Below, piece after piece: positions 27,542-38,723 of a stretch of 64,000 bases of DNA; position 1 is the first letter of the stretch; every line of letters starts with the position of its first letter. This stretch comes from Sinorhizobium saheli (GTDB taxonomy: Bacteria > Pseudomonadota > Alphaproteobacteria > Rhizobiales > Rhizobiaceae). Location: assembly GCF_001651875.1 (NCBI RefSeq), contig NZ_LNQB01000058.1:18835-82834 (forward strand), given 5' to 3'. The notes under the pieces were generated by a model that was given only the letters and a program-made list of their open reading frames with translations, was not told where the DNA came from and searched no databases. The position numbers were made by a program, and so were the translations under genes.

Positions 27542-28909
27542 TCAGGCGGCGGCGGCGACCACGCGGTTGCGGCCGCCGTTCTTGGCCTCGTAGAGCGCCA
27601 CATCCGCCCTTTTCAGCAGCGCCTCGGCCGTATCGCCTTCGGGCCGCAGGCTCGCTATGCCGAGCGAGGCGGTGACGCTCAGGACCGTGTCGGCCCGCGG
27701 AATCTCGAACCCGCGGCTTTCAACCATCAAGCGAAGACGTTCCGCGACGATCGCCGCCATCTCCGGCGTCGTGTCCGGCATGACGATCACGAATTCCTCG
27801 CCACCGTAGCGGCAGGCAAGATCGGCGCCCCGGACGGTTGCCCGGATGCGATTGGCGAATTCGCGCAGTACCTCGTCGCCTGCATCATGGCCGAGGGTGT
27901 CGTTCACGCGCTTGAAGCGATCGATATCGGTAATGCAGATCGACAGCGGGCGCCCGCGCGCGGCCGCACGATCCATCAAGAGCTTCAGGTGGCCGTCGAG
28001 ATAGCGCCTGTTGTGCAGGCCGGTGAGATCATCGGTGATCGCCAGTTCGATCGTCTGCTGCACGCTCGCGCGCAGACGATCGTTGCAATGCTTGCGCCGG
28101 ATCTGGGTGAGCGAGCGAGCGACCAGTTCGTTCGGGTCGACGGGACGGGTGATGTAGTCCGTCACGCCGAGCTCGAGTGCCCGGACGATGATCTCGTCAT
28201 TGCCCTGTTCCGTCACCAGCAGGAGGGGAATGAAGCGCGTTCGCTCGAGCGAACGCAATTGCGAGCACAAGCGCAAGGGATCGTAGTCGTCGAAGTTCGC
28301 GTTGACGATCACCAGGTCGAAATTGTTCTCGGCGGCCTCGAAGAGGGCGCCCTGGGGATCAGATATGACCGAAACTTCGGCGACGGGCCGCAAGGCGCGC
28401 ACGAGCCGCTCCTGCGAGGAGGCGCGGCCGTCGACGAGGAGAATGTTGCCGGGCTCGTCCGGGCGATCGAGGCGGGCGAGCTCCTGCAGGGCGATCGTGT
28501 GTGCGCTCTGCGCCCGAAGGCGTAACTCGTCGCTGACGTTCTTCAGCCGCACGAGACTTTTCACCCGCGACATCAGCTGCAGATCGTTGACCGGCTTGGT
28601 GAGGAAGTCGTCGGCGCCGGCCTTCAGCCCGCGCACGCGATCGGAGGGCTGGTCGAGCGCGGTCACCATGACGACGGGGATGTGTGCCGTCCGGCTGTTC
28701 GCCTTCAGCCGCTCGCAGACCTCGAAACCGTCCATGCCCGGCATCATGATATCGAGCAGGACCAGGTCGACCGACGTCTTCTCGCAGATCGCCAATGCGG
28801 CATGCCCGTCCCCGGCCGTCAGCACCTCGAAATATTCCGCCACCAGCCGCGCTTCGAGGAGCTTCACATTGGCCGGGACGTCGTCGACGACAAGGATACG
28901 CGCAGTCAT
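27542..28909 (-). CDS. pleD: Diguanylate cyclase response regulator PleD
   Basis: A 455-residue protein with REC-REC'-GGDEF architecture. The first receiver has DD at 9-10 and phospho-acceptor Asp53 in DLVLLDIMMPGMDG, with Lys in FLTKPV. A second receiver lacks the classical acceptor. The C-terminal GGDEF domain has the active-site GGEEF in CRYGGEEFVIVMPD (about residues 369-373) and an RxxD inhibitory site (RGAD) five residues before it. It makes cyclic di-GMP upon phosphorylation and drives the swarmer-to-stalked type transition in Caulobacter; rhizobial PleD also affects cell cycle and motility. ATG 28909 is chosen. divK lies 17 bases upstream on the same strand. Confidence 0.97.
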   Translation of the reverse strand: MTARILVVDDVPANVKLLEARLVAEYFEVLTAGDGHAALAICEKTSVDLVLLDIMMPGMDGFEVCERLKANSRTAHIPVVMVTALDQPSDRVRGLKAGADDFLTKPVNDLQLMSRVKSLVRLKNVSDELRLRAQSAHTIALQELARLDRPDEPGNILLVDGRASSQERLVRALRPVAEVSVISDPQGALFEAAENNFDLVIVNANFDDYDPLRLCSQLRSLERTRFIPLLLVTEQGNDEIIVRALELGVTDYITRPVDPNELVARSLTQIRRKHCNDRLRASVQQTIELAITDDLTGLHNRRYLDGHLKLLMDRAAARGRPLSICITDIDRFKRVNDTLGHDAGDEVLREFANRIRATVRGADLACRYGGEEFVIVMPDTTPEMAAIVAERLRLMVESRGFEIPRADTVLSVTASLGIASLRPEGDTAEALLKRADVALYEAKNGGRNRVVAAAA

Positions 28910-28926
28910 GTCAATCTTCCCGGCAG

Positions 28927-29298
28927 TCAGGCATCGCCCAGATAGGTCTTGATCGTCTCGATGAATTTCGGAACGGAAATCGGCTTGGAAACATAAGCCT
29001 CGCATCCGCCCTGGCGAATACGCTCCTCGTCGCCCTTCATGGCAAAGGCGGTGACGGCGATGACCGGAATGACGTGAAGCTCGTCATCCTCCTTGAGCCA
29101 TTTGGTGACTTCGAGGCCGGACACCTCCGGCAGCTGTATGTCCATCAGGATCAGGTCCGGCCGGTGCTTGCGTGCCAGCTCAAGCGCTTCCATGCCGTTG
29201 CGCGTCTGGATCGTCTGGTAGCCCGAGGCCTCGATCAGGTCGCGGAAGAGCTTCATATTCAGCTCGTTGTCCTCAACAATCATTACCTGTTTGGGCAT
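28927..29298 (-). CDS. divK: Single-domain response regulator DivK
   Basis: A 123-residue stand-alone receiver domain. Acidic pair Glu9-Asp10 ([14 protein letters not shown]), phosphorylated Asp53 ([14 protein letters not shown]), Thr in [16 protein letters not shown] and Lys in [11 protein letters not shown] are all in place. DivK is phosphorylated by DivJ and dephosphorylated by PleC, and controls CtrA through DivL-CckA. It is first in the divK-pleD pair; pleD follows after 17 bases. ATG 29298 gives the standard length; the upstream frame has no family similarity. The divergent DUF3572 gene begins 155 bases away. Confidence 0.98.
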   Translation of the reverse strand: MPKQVMIVEDNELNMKLFRDLIEASGYQTIQTRNGMEALELARKHRPDLILMDIQLPEVSGLEVTKWLKEDDELHVIPVIAVTAFAMKGDEERIRQGGCEAYVSKPISVPKFIETIKTYLGDA

Positions 29299-29452
29299 GT
29301 CGATCCCTTGCTGTCTGTCGCCGCTTGCAAGTCTTCCCGAGCGATATAAGGTGCACCATCGACGACTCGACCAATTCATCGATGGGCAGGCTAGCGCTAT
29401 TTGGTTGAAAAATAGGTAATTTCGGTCCGCGGATGAGAAAAGGCCCGACATC

Positions 29453-29725
29453 ATGAGCAGCGCTGACGATACCGCCATTGCCATCCTCGCCTGGCTCGCG
29501 AACGAGCCTGAACTCCTGTCGCGCTTCCTGGCGCTGACGGGAACCGACCCCGCCGCGCTGCGGAGCGCCGTCGGCGAGCCGGGTTTCATGGGCGGGCTCG
29601 TCGGCTTTCTGATGGAGCACGAGCCGACACTGATGGCGTTCTGCGCGGCAACCGGCACTTCTCCGGAAGACGTCGTGCGGGCGCATCACGCCTTCTCTGG
29701 CCCACGAGACTTCGAAGAGAACTAG
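29453..29725 (+). CDS. DUF3572 family protein
   Basis: A 90-residue acidic, mostly alpha-helical protein of the DUF3572 family: [67 protein letters not shown]. It is found in alphaproteobacteria next to divK/pleD as here. No function is known. ATG 29453 begins directly; it is divergent from divK. Confidence 0.85.
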   Translation: MSSADDTAIAILAWLANEPELLSRFLALTGTDPAALRSAVGEPGFMGGLVGFLMEHEPTLMAFCAATGTSPEDVVRAHHAFSGPRDFEEN

Positions 29726-29811
29726 AGACGGGGGCCCGCCGGCATAGGTGTCGTGTTCCCGACGCCACCGCAACGCCGGCCGGTGTGCCGGCGAAATTCC
29801 ACCAGGCCTCG

Positions 29812-30399
29812 TCATTGCCTCAAATCCAGGCGCATCAGCGGTCGGCCGTCCTTGCGCCGGGCGACCATTTCGAAGCCGGCGGCGTCGAAGATCGCCGTCG
29901 AGCCGATACAGAGCGTCACCGATTTCGCCTGCTTGGTGTGGTCGATCGGGCAGGCATCGAGACAGCGAGCACCCCCGGCGCGCGCATGATCGATCGCGGC
30001 AGCCAGCATCTGGTGGCTCAGTCCCTTGCCCCGCAGCGGCGACGAGAGGAAGAAGCAACTGACGGCCCAGACACCTGCGTCCTCCGCCTCGCGCTCTTCG
30101 AGCGGCCGCGAGCAGGTTCGCGGCGTATTGAACTGGGGCACGTCATGGCGCGGGCCGACCTGGACCCAGGCGACCGGCTTTCCCTCCGAATAGCCGAGAA
30201 TGCCCGGCGGCGGTCCGGCTTCGATCCGCGCGCGCATGAAGTCCTTGCGCTCCTCGGTCGACATGGTGCCGCGGATCGCATAAGGCAGGCGCAGGGCGAC
30301 GCACCAGCAGCCGCAGAACGCCCCCTTCGGGCCGAAGAGAGTCTCGAAGTCCGGCCAGCGACCCGCAGTCACCGGCAAAAATTGCAGGGCAATATCCAA
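29812..30399 (-). CDS. GNAT family N-acetyltransferase
   Basis: A 195-residue protein. The acetyl-CoA-binding region is VSCFFLSSPLRGKGLSHQMLAAAIDHARAGG (about residues 109-139), with the C-terminal GSTAIFDAAGFEMVARR. The N-terminal half carries a distinctive CGCWCVALRLPYA Cys-rich stretch and GILGYSEGKPVAWVQVGP. It is divergent from dinB, with the LexA box of dinB between them (30455-30469). The substrate is unknown. Whether it shares SOS control cannot be told from sequence. Confidence 0.87.
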   Translation of the reverse strand: MDIALQFLPVTAGRWPDFETLFGPKGAFCGCWCVALRLPYAIRGTMSTEERKDFMRARIEAGPPPGILGYSEGKPVAWVQVGPRHDVPQFNTPRTCSRPLEEREAEDAGVWAVSCFFLSSPLRGKGLSHQMLAAAIDHARAGGARCLDACPIDHTKQAKSVTLCIGSTAIFDAAGFEMVARRKDGRPLMRLDLRQ

Positions 30400-30454
30400 A
30401 GTGGCCTCCCACCGCCGCCTTGAGACTCACCAGCGTAGAGCGTAAAGTCGCCGC

Positions 30455-30469
30455 GTTCAACATTTGTTC
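30455..30469 (+). promoter_or_regulatory. LexA (SOS) box before dinB
   Basis: GTTC-AACATTT-GTTC is a perfect direct repeat of the alphaproteobacterial LexA operator GTTC-N7-GTTC. It ends 6 bases before the dinB ATG at 30476, so bound LexA would block initiation or early elongation. No other dinB start with clear spacing exists. It was seen by eye; two further perfect copies in this window are each found next to plausible SOS genes. Confidence 0.8.
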
Positions 30470-30475
30470 TCGGAT

Positions 30476-31768
30476 ATGCCCGACAGCGCCGCCCCTACCC
30501 CCGGTTTCTGCCGCGACTGCCTTCAGGCGCAACCCGCCCAGGCGCGCCGCTGCCTGGCCTGCGGCAGCCCGCGGCTTCTCCGCCATCCGGAGCTTTATCG
30601 GCTGACGCTCGCCCATGTCGACTGCGACGCCTTCTATGCTTCGATCGAAAAGCGCGACAATCCGGAGCTCGCCGACAAGCCGGTGATCATCGGCGGTGGC
30701 AAGCGCGGCGTCGTCTCGACGGCCTGCTACGTGGCCCGCATCCATGGCGTGCGCTCCGCCATGCCGATGTTCAAGGCACTCGAGGCCTGCCCCCAGGCCG
30801 TGGTGATCAAGCCGGACATGGAGAAATATGTCCGCGTCGGCCGTGAAGTGAGGACGATGATGCTGGAGTTGACGCCGCTGGTGCAGCCGCTATCGATCGA
30901 CGAGGCCTTCCTCGACTTGAGCGGCACGGAGCGGCTGCACCAGGACCCGCCGGCGCGAACGCTCGCGCGCTTCGCTAGGCGCGTGGAAGAGGAGATCGGC
31001 ATTACCGTCTCCGTCGGCCTTTCCTATTGCAAGTTTCTCGCCAAGGTCGCTTCCGACCTCCAGAAGCCGCGCGGCTTTTCCGTGATCGGACAGGCGGAGG
31101 CCGTCGACTTCCTGCGGGACCGACCGGTCACGCTGATCTGGGGCGTGGGCAAGGCCTTTGCCGCGACGCTCGAAAGGGACGGCATCCGCACGATCGGTCA
31201 GTTGCAGGCCATGGAAGAGCCCGACCTCATGCGCCGCTACGGCACGATGGGACAGCGGCTCTACCGTCTTGCGCGCGGCCTTGACGAGCGGACCGTCGAG
31301 ACCGACGGCGAGGCAAAGAGCGTGTCCTCGGAGACGACCTTCAACGAGGACCTGTCCCGCCCGGACGAACTCGTGCCGCACCTGAGACGGCTGAGCGAGC
31401 AGGTGGCGCTGCGTCTGCGCAAATCCGCCCTCGCCGGCCAGACCGTCGTGCTGAAGCTCAAGACCGCCGACTTCAAGCTCCGCACACGCAACCGGCGCCT
31501 CGACAGCCCGACGCGCCTCGCCGACCGCATCTTCCGCACCGGCCTGCAACTGCTCGAGAAGGAGATCGACGGGACGAAATACCGGCTGATCGGCATCGGC
31601 GTCAGCGATCTCGCCAATCCCGATCTCGCCGACCCGCCAGACCTCGTCGATCCGCTGGCGACAAGGCGCGCCGCCGCCGAGGAGGCGATCAACAGGCTGC
31701 ACGACAAGTTCGGCAAGGTGAGCGTCGAAACCGGCTATACCTTCGGGCAGCGCCGCCGCGATCATTAG
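30476..31768 (+). CDS. dinB: DNA polymerase IV (Y family) with N-terminal Cys4 knuckle
   Basis: A 430-residue translesion polymerase. Catalytic carboxylates are in [16 protein letters not shown] and [11 protein letters not shown]; the helix-hairpin-helix thumb ([25 protein letters not shown]) and little-finger region are complete. Unlike E. coli DinB (351 aa), it has about 40 extra N-terminal residues with Cys12, Cys15, Cys26 and Cys29 ([17 protein letters not shown]), a probable zinc knuckle. ATG 30476 is used; a TTG 12 bases earlier would sit within the LexA box. SOS-regulated transcription is inferred from that box. The C-terminus lacks an obvious QLxLF clamp motif (ends [10 protein letters not shown]). 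Confidence 0.95.
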   Translation: MPDSAAPTPGFCRDCLQAQPAQARRCLACGSPRLLRHPELYRLTLAHVDCDAFYASIEKRDNPELADKPVIIGGGKRGVVSTACYVARIHGVRSAMPMFKALEACPQAVVIKPDMEKYVRVGREVRTMMLELTPLVQPLSIDEAFLDLSGTERLHQDPPARTLARFARRVEEEIGITVSVGLSYCKFLAKVASDLQKPRGFSVIGQAEAVDFLRDRPVTLIWGVGKAFAATLERDGIRTIGQLQAMEEPDLMRRYGTMGQRLYRLARGLDERTVETDGEAKSVSSETTFNEDLSRPDELVPHLRRLSEQVALRLRKSALAGQTVVLKLKTADFKLRTRNRRLDSPTRLADRIFRTGLQLLEKEIDGTKYRLIGIGVSDLANPDLADPPDLVDPLATRRAAAEEAINRLHDKFGKVSVETGYTFGQRRRDH

Positions 31769-31860
31769 CTCGTGATCCCTGCCCTGCCATCCTCTCAAGG
31801 TAGAGAATTCATTAAATATTGAACGGTAACCTCGTCCACGACAGCGCTGCGCATCTGTCA

Positions 31861-31945
31861 GACGCGTAAAGGTCGCTGCAGTAGTTTGACCGAAGGAGTG
31901 GGACGCGGGCGGAAACCGCCGCGCATGTTGCTTCATCCCGCTTTG
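31861..31945. repeat. Palindromic intergenic repeat entering the L,D-transpeptidase frame
   Basis: GACGCGTAAAGG, CTGCAGTAGTTTGA and then GTGGGACGCGGGCGG-AAA-CCGCC with a closing CATCCCGC form a mosaic of the rhizobial palindromic repeats also seen at 1821-1873 and 7130-7308. It is open in the reading frame of the following gene, so it would be read as an artificial N-terminal extension if a start at 31886 or 31925 were used. Confidence 0.6.
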
Positions 31946-31963
31946 TCGCAACGAGGGCCGGTA

Positions 31964-33184
31964 TTGCGTTTCACTCTCAGGCTCGTCCTTGCAGCGCTCG
32001 CCGTGTCGCCGCCGGCTTTTGCGGCCGGCACCAAGACGCCCTTGCAGATCGTCGTCTCAATCGAGCAGCAGTCCCTGGTCGTCTATGACGGCGACGCGGT
32101 CATCGCCACATCGAAAATCTCCACCGGCAAGCCCGGCCATCGGACCCCGACGGGCATCTTCTCGATTCTGGAGAAACGCCGGCATCACGAGTCCAACATC
32201 TATTCGGACGCGCCGATGCCCTTCATGCAAAGGCTGACCTGGTCCGGCATCGCGCTGCATGGCTCGAACCATGTGCCGGATTATCCGGCCTCTCACGGCT
32301 GCGTGCGGCTACCGGGCAAGTTCGCCGCCGCCCTTTACAAGATGACCGCCCACGGCATGCATGTGCTGATATCGGAGCGCCAGGTCACGCCGGTCGAGGT
32401 GTCGAGCGCGATGCTCTTCCAGCCGCATCAGTCGCGCCCGCAGGGGCCGGCCCTGACCGACGTCCCGCTGCGCCCGGCAATCGGCGACGACAGCACCGTC
32501 GAGGTCGCGATGACGGAAAGGCGTCCGCCGCCGCCGACCGCCGCCGACGAAGAGAAGGCTCCGCTCCGCATCCTGGTCACGCGGCGCGGCATGCGAGAGA
32601 CCCTGCGCGATCTTCAGACCCTTCTCGCCACGCTCGGCCACGACGCCGGTCTGCCGGACGGCTTCAGCGGTCCGGCGACGATTGCCGCGATCCGGGCCTT
32701 CCAGACGAAGGAAGGATTGCCGGCCGACGGCAAGATCACCCCGGAACTGATCGAAGCCGTCTTTCGGAAGGCCGGCCGCGGGTCGCCGCCCAACGGCGTC
32801 CTGCGTGTCAGGCGGGAATTCCAGCCGCTTTTCGAAGCCGGTGTCACGATTGCGGCGCCCGAAACGGCGCTCGGAACGCATTTCCTCCAGTTTCAGGACA
32901 TCGATGCTGAAACCGGAACGGGCAAGTGGTTCGGCGTCACGCTCCAGAATGAGTTGCCGAAAGCGGCGAAGCAGCGGCTCGGCATTACGGCCGAGGCGGA
33001 GCCGCTCGCTTTCGACGCCCTCGAGCGGACGCTCGGCCGCATCACCGTGCCGGACGACGTCCGCGAGCGCATAGCAGGCCTGCTCGCCAACGGCTCGTCG
33101 CTCTCGATCACCGATGCGGACACGGGACTGGAGACCGGCGAGGGAACGGATTTCGTCACCATCACAAGGACACCGCGCGGTTGA
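31964..33184 (+). CDS. L,D-transpeptidase with peptidoglycan-binding domain
   Basis: A 406-residue exported protein. From TTG 31964 it starts MRFTLRLVLAALAVSPPAFA, an ideal signal peptide, and GAGGG lies 6 bases upstream. Earlier starts (ATG 31925, TTG 31886) would translate the palindromic repeat. The YkuD domain contains the catalytic HGSNHVPDYPASHGCVRLP (Cys113), which cross-links peptidoglycan stem peptides at 3-3 positions or attaches proteins. A middle PG_binding_1 domain (LQTLLATLGHDAGLPDGFSGPATI to GLPADGKITPELIEAVF, about residues 210-260) follows. The C-terminal 130 residues are unassigned. Confidence 0.9.
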   Translation: MRFTLRLVLAALAVSPPAFAAGTKTPLQIVVSIEQQSLVVYDGDAVIATSKISTGKPGHRTPTGIFSILEKRRHHESNIYSDAPMPFMQRLTWSGIALHGSNHVPDYPASHGCVRLPGKFAAALYKMTAHGMHVLISERQVTPVEVSSAMLFQPHQSRPQGPALTDVPLRPAIGDDSTVEVAMTERRPPPPTAADEEKAPLRILVTRRGMRETLRDLQTLLATLGHDAGLPDGFSGPATIAAIRAFQTKEGLPADGKITPELIEAVFRKAGRGSPPNGVLRVRREFQPLFEAGVTIAAPETALGTHFLQFQDIDAETGTGKWFGVTLQNELPKAAKQRLGITAEAEPLAFDALERTLGRITVPDDVRERIAGLLANGSSLSITDADTGLETGEGTDFVTITRTPRG

Positions 33185-33211
33185 GGATGTGAGTGCATTC
33201 CGCCTGCGCCG

Positions 33212-33312
33212 CATCCGGCCTGCCGGCCGCCTTCCTCCCGTCAGCGGGGCGAAGGGGACTCGCGGCGGCCGCTCAAGTTTTTTCTCGCCGCTTGCGGGAA
33301 GAGGTTAGGGAC
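33212..33312. repeat. RIME-like intergenic mosaic element, copy 2
   Basis: It starts CATCCGGCCTGCCGGCC, has GGGGCGAAGGGGACTCGCGG in the middle, and a CTCGCCGCTTGCGGG end. The blocks parallel 1155-1270 in order, with deletions (the CGGCCGCAGCACG insert is missing). It lies between the L,D-transpeptidase gene and dnaE, which are convergent. Confidence 0.7.
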
Positions 33313-33339
33313 ATTCTCGGCCCAAAGCGATCGCAACCC

Positions 33340-33380
33340 AGAGCGGGATGCGCTCACATGCGTCCGCGCCACCGCTCTAT
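33340..33380. repeat. 40-bp palindromic repeat unit
   Basis: AGAGCGGGATGCGCTCACAT followed by GCGTCCGCGCCACCGCTCTA differs from 7205-7244 by only a few bases and can fold by pairing AGAGCGG with CCGCTCT. It is placed in the convergent gap before the dnaE stop. Confidence 0.75.
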
Positions 33381-33396
33381 CCACCTGGAAGATGCT

Positions 33397-36891
<3,495 letters not shown>

Positions 36892-36935
36892 CGCCGAACT
36901 CCGATTCTCTGTTTGGTCGGAGGATATCCCGTTTC

Positions 36936-36970
36936 CCGCCGCCGCTGTCCAGCCTTGCAGCGGTCGGCGG
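36936..36970 (-). terminator. Hairpin between the SOS micro-ORF and dnaE
   Basis: On the minus strand, CCGCCGACCGCTG pairs with CAGCGGCGGCGG around an AAGGCTGGA loop. It lies about 40 bases after the stop of the 28-codon ORF and about 45 bases before the dnaE start. There is no U tract. It could act as a partial terminator that separates the SOS-induced short transcript from dnaE. It was not tested. Confidence 0.35.
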
Positions 36971-37009
36971 GACGTTTTCAACCGCTCGGTGATTGGTCCC
37001 CAACGGCTG

Positions 37010-37096
37010 TCAAATACCGAGCGCGATCACGGAGATGCTCGCAATGAAGAGGCTCATCGATGCGAAGGCAGCAAGGTCACGAACGAAATCAGCCAT
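37010..37096 (-). CDS. Predicted SOS-induced 28-aa membrane micropeptide (SidA-like)
   Basis: The ORF encodes MADFVRDLAAFASMSLFIAS followed by ISVIALGI, stop TGA. The start has GGAGA 8 nt upstream, strong spacing. The N-terminus is charged (Asp, Arg, Asp) and the rest forms one transmembrane helix of about 20 residues. Its promoter (TTGACT at 37153-37148, -10 near 37130-37125) encloses a perfect LexA box. Caulobacter SidA is a 29-residue inner-membrane SOS peptide that blocks division via FtsW/FtsN. The match in size, single helix and LexA control is striking; sequence homology could not be checked. It lies directly upstream of dnaE. Confidence 0.65.
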   Translation of the reverse strand: MADFVRDLAAFASMSLFIASISVIALGI

Positions 37097-37124
37097 AACA
37101 TGTCTCCTTTTCGCTATTGTTTCC

Positions 37125-37153
37125 TATTTGTTCTATTTTTGTTCCATAGTCAA
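37125..37153 (-). promoter_or_regulatory. LexA box (GTTC-N7-GTTC) inside a promoter
   Basis: On the plus strand GTTC-TATTTTT-GTTC occupies 37130-37144. On the minus strand, TTGACT (37153-37148) is a -35 and CAAATA (37130-37125) a plausible -10 with a 17-nt spacer, so the operator fills the spacer. LexA bound there would block polymerase. The promoter faces the 28-codon ORF and dnaE. The box is perfect; the -10 is weak. Confidence 0.8.
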
Positions 37154-37349
37154 GAAAGCGCGCATGAAAGTCCCGCTATTCAGCGGCTATGGTTAACGAG
37201 GGGGCGCGCGCCGCTCGCCCCGCTTCGTCCCGATCAAGCGGCGTCGATCGAGTGACTCGACTTCGCAGGCGTAACCGCTTGGGTGCGGTCGACCCGCTCA
37301 AGGACTGGCGAGACGCGACCGGCCAAAAGGTTCGCCGGGTAGTTCAAAT

Positions 37350-37364
37350 GTTCTCGTTTTGTTC
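37350..37364 (+). promoter_or_regulatory. LexA (SOS) box before the DUF5680 gene
   Basis: GTTC-TCGTTTT-GTTC is a perfect direct repeat, 54 bases before the ATG at 37418; a third GTTC lies at 37342-37345. Together with the box at 37130-37144 it makes this short divergent region a double SOS control region. Confidence 0.75.
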
Positions 37365-37417
37365 TTTACAAGCGGGTCGTGCTGCGGCATCCTCCTGACA
37401 GACGGAGGGACCCGCCC

Positions 37418-37885
37418 ATGATCAGCATCGAGGAACTGACCGGCTTCATCGTCGAGGCGAAATCGAAGACCTATGTCGGGGACGGCGCGCGGCTTCCGGC
37501 CTCGCGGCCCGGTTCCCACGATATCGGCCACCAGCGAGGCGTGTGGCGCTATCTCGACAGCTATTTCGGCGGCAGCGACTTTGCCGGCCAGGAAACCGTC
37601 TGGCATCATGACGAGCCACGCTGGGCGATGAATTATTTCGGCCGCATCATCCGCCCGGACCTGGTCGACGCGCGGAGGGCCGGCGCGATCATCAAGGCGG
37701 CGCTCCAGACGATGTATCGCGAGAAGAACCACTTCCTAGGCGGCATGGAATATCAGCACGCCTACGGTTGCTACATCGACAGCAGCCGCGGCGAGACCGA
37801 TCATTTTTCCGGACGCGAAACCATCTTCGTCGACGGCGAGGAAGCCTACGAGCTCGATTATCGCGGTGGGCTCATCATTCCCTGA
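37418..37885 (+). CDS. DUF5680 domain protein, probably SOS-regulated
   Basis: A 155-residue protein. The conserved DUF5680 signature is evident: MISIEELTGFIVEAKSKTYVG, PGSHDIGHQRGVWRYLDSYFGGSDFAGQE, MNYFGRIIRPDLVDA and YREKNHFLGGMEY. Other members are fused to HTH domains, but here the domain stands alone. Its function is unknown. A perfect LexA box lies 54 bases upstream, so induction by DNA damage is likely. The upstream in-frame codon at 37379 gives no family match. Confidence 0.8.
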   Translation: MISIEELTGFIVEAKSKTYVGDGARLPASRPGSHDIGHQRGVWRYLDSYFGGSDFAGQETVWHHDEPRWAMNYFGRIIRPDLVDARRAGAIIKAALQTMYREKNHFLGGMEYQHAYGCYIDSSRGETDHFSGRETIFVDGEEAYELDYRGGLIIP

Positions 37886-38019
37886 GATCGCGGCGCCGAA
37901 AGGTCTTTTCGGGCCAAGGACGCGGGCTCACCGGATTCTGAGTGGACGGGGCGCAGCAGGCTCTGCCCCGGGGCGTATGACGTGACGTTCCGGCGCCATG
38001 GAGAAGCGCGCACAAGGCG

Positions 38020-38706
38020 CTATCGGAGCTCGACGACCTTTCCGTCCTCGATCGTAACGCAACGGTCCATCAGCGCGGCGAGCTCGTGATTGTGGGTGGC
38101 GATCAGGGCTGCCAGGCCGGACTGGCGCGCAATCGCTTCGAGCGCCTCGAAGACGTAACCGGCCGTTTCGGGATCGAGGTTGCCGGTCGGCTCGTCGGCG
38201 AGGAGGATCAGCGGCGCATTGGCGACCGCCCGCGCGATGGCGACGCGCTGCTGTTCGCCGCCCGAAAGCTCCGCCGGGCGGTGGGTGGCGCGATGGCCGA
38301 TTCGCATGTAGTCGAGCAGCGCCTTGGCCCGTTCCGCGGCCTCGGCCTTGGTCAGGCCGGCGATGAGCTGCGGCATCATGATGTTTTCCAGCGCGGTGAA
38401 TTCCGGCAGGAGATGGTGGAACTGGTAGACGAAGCCGATCTCGTCGCGGCGGATCGCCGTGCGCCGGTCGTCGCTGAGCCCGTTGCAGGCGATGCCGTTC
38501 ACGACCACCTCGCCCGCGTCCGGATGCTCCAACAGCCCGGCGACGTGAAGCAGCGTCGACTTTCCGGTACCGGACGGGGCGACGAGCGCCACGGTCTCGC
38601 CGCTCCGGAGCGTCAGGTCGGCGCCCTTGAGGATCGGCAGAAAGGTCTCGCCCTCACCATAATGCCGCTCGATGCCTGAGAGCTGCAGTGCCACACGCGC
38701 ATTCAT
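38020..38706 (-). CDS. lolD: Lipoprotein-releasing ABC transporter ATP-binding protein
   Basis: A 228-residue ABC ATPase of the MacB/LolD type. Walker A is [15 protein letters not shown] (about residues 44-58), the Q-loop is [15 protein letters not shown], the signature [16 protein letters not shown] and Walker [14 protein letters not shown], followed by the H-loop (ATHNHELA). It powers extraction of outer-membrane lipoproteins from the inner membrane to LolA. The lolC/E-type permease gene is 17 bases upstream on the same strand and the two are one operon, with proS just before them. Confidence 0.95.
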   Translation of the reverse strand: MNARVALQLSGIERHYGEGETFLPILKGADLTLRSGETVALVAPSGTGKSTLLHVAGLLEHPDAGEVVVNGIACNGLSDDRRTAIRRDEIGFVYQFHHLLPEFTALENIMMPQLIAGLTKAEAAERAKALLDYMRIGHRATHRPAELSGGEQQRVAIARAVANAPLILLADEPTGNLDPETAGYVFEALEAIARQSGLAALIATHNHELAALMDRCVTIEDGKVVELR

Positions 38707-38723
38707 TTAGGCCGTTGTCCTTG

